A DNA stretch of 5,758 nt. Source: Natrialbaceae archaeon. GTDB taxonomy: Archaea > Halobacteriota > Halobacteria > Halobacteriales > Natrialbaceae. Numbering within the stretch: the first letter of the stretch is position 1; each line of letters starts with the position of its first letter. The notes beneath the pieces were generated by a model. It was not told the DNA's origin. It ran no database searches and worked only from the letters and a program-made list of their open reading frames with translations. Positions 1 to 4,858 of this stretch are shown piece by piece. The stretch covers positions 1 to 5,758 of the forward strand of contig PUPA01000006.1 of NCBI GenBank assembly GCA_003552885.1, written 5' to 3'. A program made the translations under genes and the position numbers.

Positions 1-947
1 AGTTCTACCAGACCAACGTCGACATCTTCGGTTCCTCGGAGCCCGAAGCCGACGCCGAAATCTTGGCGTGGGCCGCCGACGCACTGACGAGTCTGGGGCT
101 GACCGACGAGCACTTCGAGTTTCGCATCTCCCACCGCGATGTCCTCGGCGGCGTCCTCGAGAGCTACGACGCCGACGTCGCGGTCGACGACGCGATCCGA
201 GCGGTCGACAAGTCGGCGAAGATCACGGCCGCGGAGTACCACGACCTGCTGGTCGACGCCGGCCTCACCTACGACCAGGCCGCCGAGTTCGACGACCTGA
301 TCGCGAGCGGCGACTTAGAGGACGTCAGGGCGTTCGCCGACACCGAACGGGTCGACGCCGCCGTCTCCAACCTCCAGGACGTCCTCGAGGCCGCCGAGGA
401 GTTCGGCGCCCGCGAGTACTGTACGATCTCACTCGAGACCGCCCGCGGACTCGACTACTACACGGGCGTCGTCTTCGAGTGTTTCGACTCGACCGGGGAG
501 GTCTCGCGGTCGATCTTCGGCGGCGGCCGGTACGACGACCTGATCGAGTCCTTCGGCGGGCAGCCGACGCCCGCGGTCGGCGTCGCCCCCGGCCACGCGA
601 CGCTCTCGTTGCTCTGTCAGCGCGCCGGCGTCTGGCCCGAGGAGGCGGTGACGACCGACTACTACGTCCTCCGGGTCGGCGACACGCGCCCGGAAGCGGC
701 CCGGATCGCCCGCGACCTGCGCGAGCGCGGACACGTCGTCGAGACCGACGTCGCCGGCCGCTCGTTCGGCGCACAGCTCGAGTACGCCGACTCGATCAAC
801 GCCGAGACGGTCGTCATCGTCGGCGAACAGGACCTCGCGAACGACGAGGTGACGGTAAAAGACATGGAGTCGGGTGAGCAGATCCGGGTTGCGGTCGACG
901 GGTTCCCCGGAGGGGCCGACCGACCGACGTTCGACGACCTCGCGTAG
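1..947 (+). CDS. hisS: Histidyl-tRNA synthetase, C-terminal ~314 residues (5' partial)
   Basis: Charges tRNA-His with histidine in the cytoplasm using ATP; a class II aminoacyl-tRNA synthetase. The reading frame is open from base 3 with no start codon of its own, and the first visible residues (FYQTNVDIFG) match the family region after motif 2, so the gene begins left of the window. In visible numbering, the histidine-binding box RGLDYYTGVVFE lies at about 148-159 and the GGGRYDDL motif at about 173-180. The motif 3 region (VGVAPGHATL) is at about 192-201. The C-terminal anticodon-binding domain, starting near TDYYVLRVGD, runs from about 218 to the end. The family's motif 3 arginine (GxxR) appears to be Thr here. 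Codon use matches the neighbouring genes. The internal TTG at 63 is not a plausible start because conserved sequence precedes it. The call is very secure. Confidence 0.97.
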   Translation, partial: FYQTNVDIFGSSEPEADAEILAWAADALTSLGLTDEHFEFRISHRDVLGGVLESYDADVAVDDAIRAVDKSAKITAAEYHDLLVDAGLTYDQAAEFDDLIASGDLEDVRAFADTERVDAAVSNLQDVLEAAEEFGAREYCTISLETARGLDYYTGVVFECFDSTGEVSRSIFGGGRYDDLIESFGGQPTPAVGVAPGHATLSLLCQRAGVWPEEAVTTDYYVLRVGDTRPEAARIARDLRERGHVVETDVAGRSFGAQLEYADSINAETVVIVGEQDLANDEVTVKDMESGEQIRVAVDGFPGGADRPTFDDLA

Positions 948-961
948 CGACCGCGCGGTCG
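948..961. terminator. Perfect 14-bp palindrome between convergent stop codons (possible bidirectional terminator)
   Basis: CGACCGC is followed directly by its reverse complement GCGGTCG. The palindrome starts on the base after the hisS stop (945-947) and ends one base before the stop of the minus-strand zinc-ribbon gene (963-965), so it fills almost all of the 15-base gap. It could form a short hairpin in either transcript. There is no T-tract on either strand, which archaeal terminators usually have, so a terminator role is inference only; a protein-binding dyad or chance in GC-rich DNA are alternatives. Confidence 0.3.
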
Positions 962-962
962 G

Positions 963-1091
963 TCAGTCCGCCGCGTGTCTCGGTGCGTGGCCGCACTCCT
1001 CACACTGCCACGCCTGGTGGGCGAAGCTGATCGGACCGCCACAGTTCGGACAGCTGTACACCGGTTCGGATGGGGGCTGCTGTACTGCCAT
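963..1091 (-). CDS. Small CPxCG-type zinc-ribbon protein, 42 residues
   Basis: ATG at 1091-1089 opens a frame closed by TGA at 965-963. The protein carries CPNCG at residues 14-18 and CEECG at residues 30-34, two CxxCG knuckles 12 residues apart. This is the classic four-cysteine zinc-ribbon arrangement. Residues 1-11 are a polar, proline-containing leader; the tail is GHAPRHAAD. Haloarchaea are known to encode many such CPxCG microproteins, mostly uncharacterised, with proposed roles in nucleic-acid or protein binding and regulation. GGTGGG about 3-8 bases before the ATG is a partial Shine-Dalgarno match, and a TATA-like element lies about 38 bases upstream. The gene is convergent with hisS and divergent from the permease, so it is probably monocistronic. 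The exact function is not predictable. The intact four-cysteine pattern makes a chance frame unlikely. Confidence 0.85.
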   Translation of the reverse strand: MAVQQPPSEPVYSCPNCGGPISFAHQAWQCEECGHAPRHAAD

Positions 1092-1128
1092 TACCCACCG
1101 GTAGCGGGACCGGCTACATGAATCTTCC

Positions 1129-1137
1129 TATAATATG
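1129..1137 (-). promoter_or_regulatory. Candidate TATA box for the zinc-ribbon gene
   Basis: On the minus strand this reads CATATTATA inside the only AT-rich island nearby. It ends 37 bases before the ATG at 1091. With the usual archaeal spacing of about 25-30 bases from TATA to transcription start, transcription would begin roughly 10 bases before the start codon, giving a very short leader as is common in haloarchaea. No experimental support is visible. Confidence 0.4.
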
Positions 1138-1159
1138 AGTTCTTACATACGATACCATG

Positions 1160-1174
1160 GGTTGTAATATAACC
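1160..1174 (+). promoter_or_regulatory. AT-rich imperfect dyad with TATA-like core
   Basis: GGTTGTAATATAACC is an imperfect inverted repeat: six of seven positions pair across a central A. Its core TAATATAA resembles a TATA box for rightward transcription. If used, transcription would begin near 1195-1200, just before the repeat array, and would give the permease a leader of about 215 bases. The dyad could equally be an operator for a dimeric regulator acting on either divergent gene. This is inference from pattern only. Confidence 0.3.
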
Positions 1175-1210
1175 ACACACTAACAGAGTTCGGTGCTCCG
1201 GCCCACCGGC

Positions 1211-1340
1211 CCGACCGACGCCCGGACCCACCGACCCGACCTACCGACCGACGCCCGGACCCACCGACCCGACCTACCGACCCGACCCACCGACCCGACC
1301 TACCGACCCGACCGACGCCCGGACCCACCGACCCGATCGA
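1211..1340. repeat. C-rich tandem repeat array of 13-bp and 20-bp modules
   Basis: The array is built from a 13-bp module, CCGACCCGACCTA or a close variant, and a 20-bp module that shares its first bases and contains GACGCCCGGACCCA. Two exact 33-bp units (20+13) occupy 1211-1243 and 1244-1276. Two further 13-bp modules follow at 1277-1289 and 1290-1302. A composite copy (five bases plus the 20-bp module) covers 1303-1327, and a diverged 13-bp module ending GATCGA covers 1328-1340. A partial, diverged copy may precede the array near 1203-1212. The 13-bp modules would shift any reading frame, so the array is not a protein repeat. It lies 75 bases before the permease start, so it may be a minisatellite or a set of regulatory sites. 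Confidence 0.9.
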
Positions 1341-1382
1341 CACCCCGGACGCCAGCCGTCGACACGGCTCGGGGAACCGACC

Positions 1383-1391
1383 GGTTTTTCA
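1383..1391 (+). promoter_or_regulatory. Weak candidate promoter element for the permease operon
   Basis: A T-run (TTTTT at 1385-1389) preceded by AACCGACCGG is the only A/T-rich hexamer-sized stretch just before the permease. It is centred about 28 bases before the ATG at 1415, which fits leaderless transcription as is frequent in haloarchaea. It is a poor TATA match, so the AT-rich island at 1160-1174 is a competing promoter. Confidence 0.25.
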
Positions 1392-1443
1392 GGCTCCGGG
1401 GAAATCACGGGGGTATGTCTACGGATCCCCCGGCTCCGGAGTC
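1392..1443 (+). promoter_or_regulatory. Potential two-part RNA hairpin enclosing the permease start codon
   Basis: In a transcript starting upstream, 1392-1399 (GGCTCCGG) can pair with 1436-1443 (CCGGAGTC, one G-U pair). Inside it, 1408-1413 (CGGGGG) can pair with 1427-1432 (CCCCCG). The start codon at 1415-1417 then lies in the 13-base terminal loop. Such a fold could limit ribosome access. It would not form fully if the mRNA is leaderless and starts near 1412. Derived by eye; no folding energy was computed. Confidence 0.3.
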
Positions 1444-2815
1444 GGGGACAGTCACCGAGGACGCCACCCGCCACGAGGGCGGCACCGAACTCGAGCGGAC
1501 GATCGGGCTGGCCGGCGGGCTCTCGATCGGCGTCGGGACGATGATCGGTGCGGGGATCTTCGTCTTCCCCGGGCTCGCCGCGGGAAACGCCGGGCCGGCC
1601 GCCGCCGCCTCCTTCGCGGTCGGCGCCGTCGTCGCCTTGCTGGTCGCGCTCCCGACCTCCGAGCTCGCGACGGCGATGCCAAAGAGCGGCGGCGGTTACT
1701 TCTTCATCTCCCGCGGGATGGGCGCGGTTTACGGGGCGATCGTCGGCATCAGCCTCTGGCTGGGGCTCGTGTTCGCCTCGGCGTTTTACCTCGTGGGCTT
1801 TGGCGAGTACGCCGTCGGGGCCCTCGCCGAGGCCGGCGTCCCGGTCGGCGGCGGGACGATGGTCGTCGTCCTCGGAGTCGCCGTCGGCGTCGGGCTGACG
1901 GCGATGAGCGTGACCGGGACGGAGAACACGGCCGCCTTACAGAACGTCATCGTCGCCTTGCTGCTCCTGTTGCTCAGTGCGTTTTTGTTCTACGGGTTGC
2001 TCGACGCCGTCGGCGTCTTCGGCGCCGAGACCGTCCCCGGGACGTTCGCCCCGGAGGGCTACCTGCCGGTGTTGACCACCGCGGCGCTCGTGTTCACGTC
2101 GTATCTGGGTTTCGCCCAGGTCGCGACGGTCGCCGGCGAGATCACCGATCCGGGTCGGAACCTGCCGCTCGCGATGGTCGGCTCGGTCGTCATCGTCGGG
2201 ATCTTCTACGTGCTCACCATCTTCGTCGCCACGAGTGCGATCGGTAGCGCGGCCCTAGAGGACGCCGGCGAGACGGCGATCGTCGAGGTCGCCAGGGAGT
2301 TTTTCGGCGTCCCCGGCGCGGTGGCGATCCTCTTTGCGGGGCTGCTCGCGACGCTCTCGAGTGCGAACGCCTCGATCCTCTCGGCCTCTCGGGCGCTCTA
2401 CGCCGTCAGTCGCGACGCGATCGTGCCCGCGGGGGCGAGCCGGATCAACCTGAAGTACGGGACGCCCCACGTCGCGCTGGCGCTCGTCGGCGGCCCCGTG
2501 GTCGCCCTCGTGGCCACCGGCCAGACCGAGCTGCTCGCCGAGGTCGCGTCCTTCCTTCACCTCGTGATGTACGGGCTGATCTGTATCGCGTTGTTGGTCA
2601 TCCGCCGGGAGGATCCCGACTGGTACGACCCCGACTTCACCGTGCCGGGGTATCCGGTCGTCCCCGCCGTCGGCGCGCTCTCGAGTTTCGCGCTGATCGG
2701 GTTCATGCAGCGAAGCTCACAGGCCGTCGGCCTGGTCGTCATGGCCGGCGCGCTCGGCTGGTATCTCTATTACGCTCGAGACGTTCGTCTCAAAGGAGGG
2801 TTCGGCGATGAGTGA
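1415..2815 (+). CDS. APC-superfamily amino-acid permease, 466 residues
   Basis: Integral membrane transporter predicted to move amino acids across the cytoplasmic membrane; the exact substrate is not deducible. After a polar, acidic N-terminal tail (residues 1-28) come about 12 hydrophobic segments, roughly 33-55, 61-83, 103-130, 147-167, 173-198, 216-240, 252-276, 298-327, 350-368, 374-396, 413-430 and 436-455. Family hallmarks are the unwound TM1 motif GTMIGAGIF (41-49), the loop PKSGGGYFF (89-97), GEITDPGRNLP after TM6 (241-251) and the TM8 segment LSSANASILSASRALYAVSRD. Length is normal for a permease without fused domains. ATG 1415 is chosen because the longer in-frame extension to 1193 translates the C-rich repeats into Arg/Pro-rich sequence that resembles no family member. 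The stop overlaps the downstream Usp gene by 8 bases, indicating co-transcription and coupled translation. Many archaeal homologues carry Usp domains at the C terminus; here they are encoded separately. Confidence 0.95.
   Translation: MSTDPPAPESGTVTEDATRHEGGTELERTIGLAGGLSIGVGTMIGAGIFVFPGLAAGNAGPAAAASFAVGAVVALLVALPTSELATAMPKSGGGYFFISRGMGAVYGAIVGISLWLGLVFASAFYLVGFGEYAVGALAEAGVPVGGGTMVVVLGVAVGVGLTAMSVTGTENTAALQNVIVALLLLLLSAFLFYGLLDAVGVFGAETVPGTFAPEGYLPVLTTAALVFTSYLGFAQVATVAGEITDPGRNLPLAMVGSVVIVGIFYVLTIFVATSAIGSAALEDAGETAIVEVAREFFGVPGAVAILFAGLLATLSSANASILSASRALYAVSRDAIVPAGASRINLKYGTPHVALALVGGPVVALVATGQTELLAEVASFLHLVMYGLICIALLVIRREDPDWYDPDFTVPGYPVVPAVGALSSFALIGFMQRSSQAVGLVVMAGALGWYLYYARDVRLKGGFGDE
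2794..2799 (+). promoter_or_regulatory. Strong Shine-Dalgarno site of the Usp gene
   Basis: AGGAGG lies inside the last codons of the permease, eight bases before the ATG at 2808. It matches the complement of the 16S rRNA 3' end well. It fixes the Usp start and supports translation as the second gene of an operon. Confidence 0.8.
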
Positions 2816-3647
2816 GACACCACCGGACGAGAGGCCGTCGGACGGACGCGAGGAGCCACCGGACGGGAGACCGTCCGCGAACGGAGAGGAGCCAGTCGAC
2901 GGGGACGACACGCCACCCCGGGACGGCCACCGCGTGCTCGTCCCCGTAGAGATCCTCCGTGGCGAGGCCGTGCCGGACGCGGTCGTCGAGGCGCTGGCCT
3001 CGGTGTCCGTCGTCGTGCTCGGCTACCACGAGATCCCCGAACAGACGGCGCCGGGCCAGGCCCGAATGCAGTTCGAAGAGCGCGCACAGAACGAGCTCGC
3101 GGACGTCGTCGGGGCGTTCGAGGCGGCCGGCGCCCCGGTGACGAGCAGGCTCGTGTTCACCCACGACCCGATGAAGACGTTCGAACGGATCGCCGTCGAG
3201 CTGTCGTGTGACTCGATCCTGTTGCTCAGGGCGGCGCCGACGATCGACCGGCTGCTGGTGCCGATCCGTGGCAACGTCAACGTAGAGCACATCGTCGGGC
3301 TCGTCGGCACGCTCGTCGCCGGAACCGACATCGAGGTCACGCTCCTCCACGTCGCCTCGGAGCCCGAAGCCGTCGACGACGCCGAGGCGCTCCTCGGGTC
3401 GGCCGCGGAGACGCTCGCCGGGATCGGCTCCGAGGGCGAACGAATCCGCCGAACCGTGGTCGTCGACGACCGTCCGCTCGAGACCATCGCCGAGGTCGCA
3501 GAGGACCACGACGTGACCGTCGTCGGCGAGAGCCGCCCGTCGATCAGAGACCGGATCTTCGGGGATCCCTCCGAGCTCATCGCCGAGCGCTCCGTCGGCC
3601 CGGTGCTCGTCGTCAGGCGACCCTACCTCGAACTCGACGAGGAGTGA
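2808..3647 (+). CDS. Tandem universal-stress-protein (UspA) domain protein, 279 residues, permease partner
   Basis: Predicted cytoplasmic protein with two UspA-type alpha/beta domains. Residues 1-40 are an acidic, Pro/Gly-rich, probably disordered tail with a loose internal repeat (PSDGREEPPDG / PSANGEEPVDG). Domain 1 starts at HRVLVPVEI (41) and runs to about 145; domain 2 starts at IDRLLVPIRG (146) and runs to VGPVLVVRRPY (263-273). Domain 2 retains a remnant of the nucleotide loop (VVGESRP near 238-244 and FGDPSE at 251-256), but the second glycine and the G-S/T pair of the G-2x-G-9x-G(S/T) pattern are altered. Domain 1 has ILLLRAAP at the equivalent place, with no glycine loop. ATP binding is therefore doubtful. 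The ATG overlaps the permease stop by 8 bases and has a strong Shine-Dalgarno sequence. Fused permease-Usp proteins in other archaea suggest it regulates or stabilises the transporter; this role is inferred. Confidence 0.9.
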   Translation: MSETPPDERPSDGREEPPDGRPSANGEEPVDGDDTPPRDGHRVLVPVEILRGEAVPDAVVEALASVSVVVLGYHEIPEQTAPGQARMQFEERAQNELADVVGAFEAAGAPVTSRLVFTHDPMKTFERIAVELSCDSILLLRAAPTIDRLLVPIRGNVNVEHIVGLVGTLVAGTDIEVTLLHVASEPEAVDDAEALLGSAAETLAGIGSEGERIRRTVVVDDRPLETIAEVAEDHDVTVVGESRPSIRDRIFGDPSELIAERSVGPVLVVRRPYLELDEE

Positions 3648-3650
3648 CCG

Positions 3651-3674
3651 GTCGACGGACACGTCGCCGTCGAC
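3651..3674 (+). terminator. Perfect 8-bp-stem hairpin just after the Usp stop
   Basis: GTCGACGG (3651-3658) and its exact reverse complement CCGTCGAC (3667-3674) flank an 8-base loop. Three more pairs (3648-3650 with 3677-3679) can extend the stem past a 2-base bulge. It begins three bases after the Usp stop codon (3645-3647). No T-run follows, so it may be an RNA-stabilising or processing hairpin at the 3' end of the operon rather than a classical terminator. Its presence argues that the bases before about 3740 are not part of the next coding sequence. Confidence 0.4.
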
Positions 3675-3739
3675 ACCGGGACGGGGTGGACTCCCTCCGG
3701 CACCGAAACCCGGAAACGGGGTGGGTCCCAAACTCGAGC

Positions 3740-4435
3740 GTGCGAGCGCTCCTGTCGATGCGGTGGCGAGACCTGCTCTTTGCCCACTGGCAGGTCGATC
3801 CAGCCCTCCTCGCCCGCAGGCTGCCGGCGGGCGTCGCCGTCGACACGTACCGGGCGGACGCGTACCTCGGGGTCGTCCCGTTCGTGATGGACGACGTCCG
3901 ACCGAGGGGATCGCCGATCGGCCGCTCTTTCGGCGAGCTCAACCTCCGGACGTACGTGACGGTGGACGGGACGCCCGGCGTCTACTTCTTCAACCTCGAC
4001 GCCGACGACCGCCTCGGCGTCGGCGTCGCCCGTTCGCTGTTCCGACTGCCGTACTACCGGGCGACGATGGACGTCGAAACGCGGGGCACCGGAACCGATC
4101 GGGTCGTCTCGTTTCGCAGTCGCCGCCGGTCGCGCGGGGCGAAACCGGCCCCGTTCGACGCCCGGTACGGCCCCGACGGGGGGTTCGACACGCCGGAGCC
4201 CGGATCGCTCGAGGCGTTTCTCACGGAACGGTACCGGTTTTACACGGCGGACGGTCGGGGGCGGCTCTACCACGGCGACGTCGCCCACGAGCCCTGGGAG
4301 CTCGCCCCCGCGTGGGTCGACGTCGGGGAGAACGGCCTCTTTCGGGCCAACGGATTCGACGATCCCGACGGCGAACCGCTGGCACACTTCGGCGGGACGA
4401 TCGACGTGCGTGCCGGCCGGATCCGTCGGGGCTGA
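3740..4435 (+). CDS. DUF2071 / YqjF-family protein, about 231 residues
   Basis: Belongs to the DUF2071 (YqjF-like) family, whose fold is related to acetoacetate decarboxylase; no reaction is established. Family landmarks are MRWRDLLFAHWQVDP (7-21), LPAGVAVDTYRADAYLGVVPF (28-48), RSFGELNLRTYVTVDG (62-77), PGVYFFNLDA (79-88), LPYYRA (103-108), EAFLTERYRFYTA (158-170) and HEPWELAPA (183-191). Start choice is uncertain. GTG at 3740 gives six residues before the conserved MRW, as expected; ATG at 3758 would start exactly at MRW. An upstream GTG at 3644, overlapping the Usp stop, adds 32 Arg-rich residues encoded across a hairpin with poorer third-position GC, so it is disfavoured. No Shine-Dalgarno site or TATA box is evident, so it may be read through from the permease-Usp operon. 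The protein is unusually arginine-rich for a haloarchaeon. Confidence 0.87.
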   Translation: MRALLSMRWRDLLFAHWQVDPALLARRLPAGVAVDTYRADAYLGVVPFVMDDVRPRGSPIGRSFGELNLRTYVTVDGTPGVYFFNLDADDRLGVGVARSLFRLPYYRATMDVETRGTGTDRVVSFRSRRRSRGAKPAPFDARYGPDGGFDTPEPGSLEAFLTERYRFYTADGRGRLYHGDVAHEPWELAPAWVDVGENGLFRANGFDDPDGEPLAHFGGTIDVRAGRIRRG

Positions 4436-4456
4436 CCGGCCCGGTGTCGCGTGACT

Positions 4457-4463
4457 GGTTATG
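4457..4463 (+). promoter_or_regulatory. Candidate TATA element for the 108-residue gene
   Basis: GGTTATG is the only A/T-rich stretch between the DUF2071 stop (4435) and the ATG at 4487. It is centred about 26-27 bases upstream of that ATG, the spacing expected for a leaderless haloarchaeal transcript. This placement favours ATG 4487 over the in-frame GTG at 4451, which lies upstream of the element. Confidence 0.4.
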
Positions 4464-4486
4464 TCCTCCGGGCCCGTACCGACGGT

Positions 4487-4813
4487 ATGGAGACGTTTGT
4501 TTCCGAACACGACGGTCTCATGCTCGCGCGGCTGGAGGACGACGATCGGGTGTTCGAGGTGAGCTTCGAGGCGATCGAGCCGACCGACGTGACCCTCAGA
4601 TTCTTACGCGACGGCGATCGCGTCGGCAGCATCTACAACGACGACGGCACCCGCCGGACGATGGCACGGCTGACGACGGCGCGTGAGGGCTCTGACTTCA
4701 TCGGTGTCGAGGTGCCAAAGGCGTTCGTCGCCGAACTGCTCGACGCCGCAGTCGAGGCCGGACGGGTCACCGACGAGAGCGCCGTCGACGGCTACCGACT
4801 CCGGGTCCTGTGA
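4487..4813 (+). CDS. Conserved-looking acidic hypothetical protein, 108 residues
   Basis: No family is recognised with confidence. The protein is soluble, acidic and free of cysteine, transmembrane segments and signal peptide. It begins METFVSEHDG, has an alternating hydrophobic/charged section that looks beta-rich (about 10-62: LMLARL, VFEVSFEAI, VTLRFLRDG, RVGSIY), then GVEVPKAF and a predicted helix VAELLDAAVEAG (81-92), ending in the strand-like DGYRLRVL. Third-position GC and acidity match the neighbouring genes, supporting a real gene. ATG 4487 is preferred over GTG 4451 because a TATA-like element lies about 26 bases upstream. The 51-base gap after DUF2071 contains an ACCGG-C-CCGGT dyad overlapping the DUF2071 stop (4435-4445). 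The gene is convergent with the dehydrogenase on the other strand, 45 bases away. Function is unknown. Confidence 0.75.
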   Translation: METFVSEHDGLMLARLEDDDRVFEVSFEAIEPTDVTLRFLRDGDRVGSIYNDDGTRRTMARLTTAREGSDFIGVEVPKAFVAELLDAAVEAGRVTDESAVDGYRLRVL

Positions 4814-4858
4814 GCGTCCCGACGTCCGCTCGCCCCCGACGCTTTCGCCCGCTGGGCG

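Larger units (their letters stand above)
1092..1414. other. Intergenic region between the zinc-ribbon gene and the permease
   Basis: These 323 bases separate two divergent genes. From left to right they hold a short GC-rich stretch with GTAGC/GCTAC arms flanking 7 bases (1111-1127), then an AT-rich island (about 1121-1190) with TATA-like sequences facing both ways. A C-rich tandem repeat array follows (1211-1340), then the immediate upstream region of the permease with a T-run at 1385-1389. A long frame passes through the repeats in phase with the permease, but its Arg/Pro/Thr-rich translation is unlike haloarchaeal protein and is treated as non-coding. No tRNA-like or other RNA gene structure was recognised. 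Confidence 0.7.

Noticed and set aside
1264..1340. G-quadruplex on the minus strand of the repeat array
   Set aside because: GGG runs occur, but the four-run sets I found need one loop of 8-10 bases, longer than the usual 1-7 rule, and the array is adequately described as a tandem repeat. Weak structures cannot be excluded.
1211..1340. CRISPR array
   Set aside because: The repeats are contiguous 13- and 20-bp modules without unique spacers, and no cas gene is present.
1143..1343. Minus-strand Gly/Arg/Val-rich frame across the repeats
   Set aside because: It is only the reverse reading of the tandem array; composition is low-complexity and there is no conserved motif or initiation signal.
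1193..1414. N-terminal extension of the permease through the repeat array
   Set aside because: The 74 extra residues are Arg/Pro/Thr-rich and derive from C-rich repeats whose 13-bp modules would break the frame on copy-number change. The family's N terminus fits ATG 1415.
2790..3731. Long minus-strand open frame opposite the Usp gene
   Set aside because: It is a shadow frame common in GC-rich DNA. The plus strand encodes clear Usp domains with a Shine-Dalgarno site and operon overlap, while the minus frame shows no family motif.
3644..3739. GTG at 3644 as start of the DUF2071 gene (4-base overlap with the Usp stop)
   Set aside because: It would add 32 Arg-rich residues with weaker third-position GC, translated through a strong hairpin, and without a Shine-Dalgarno site. 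The conserved domain starts only near 3758.
4814..4858. Terminator between the 108-residue gene and the dehydrogenase
   Set aside because: Only a 5-bp GCGTC/GACGC pairing with a 19-base loop followed by TTT was seen, which is too weak to call.
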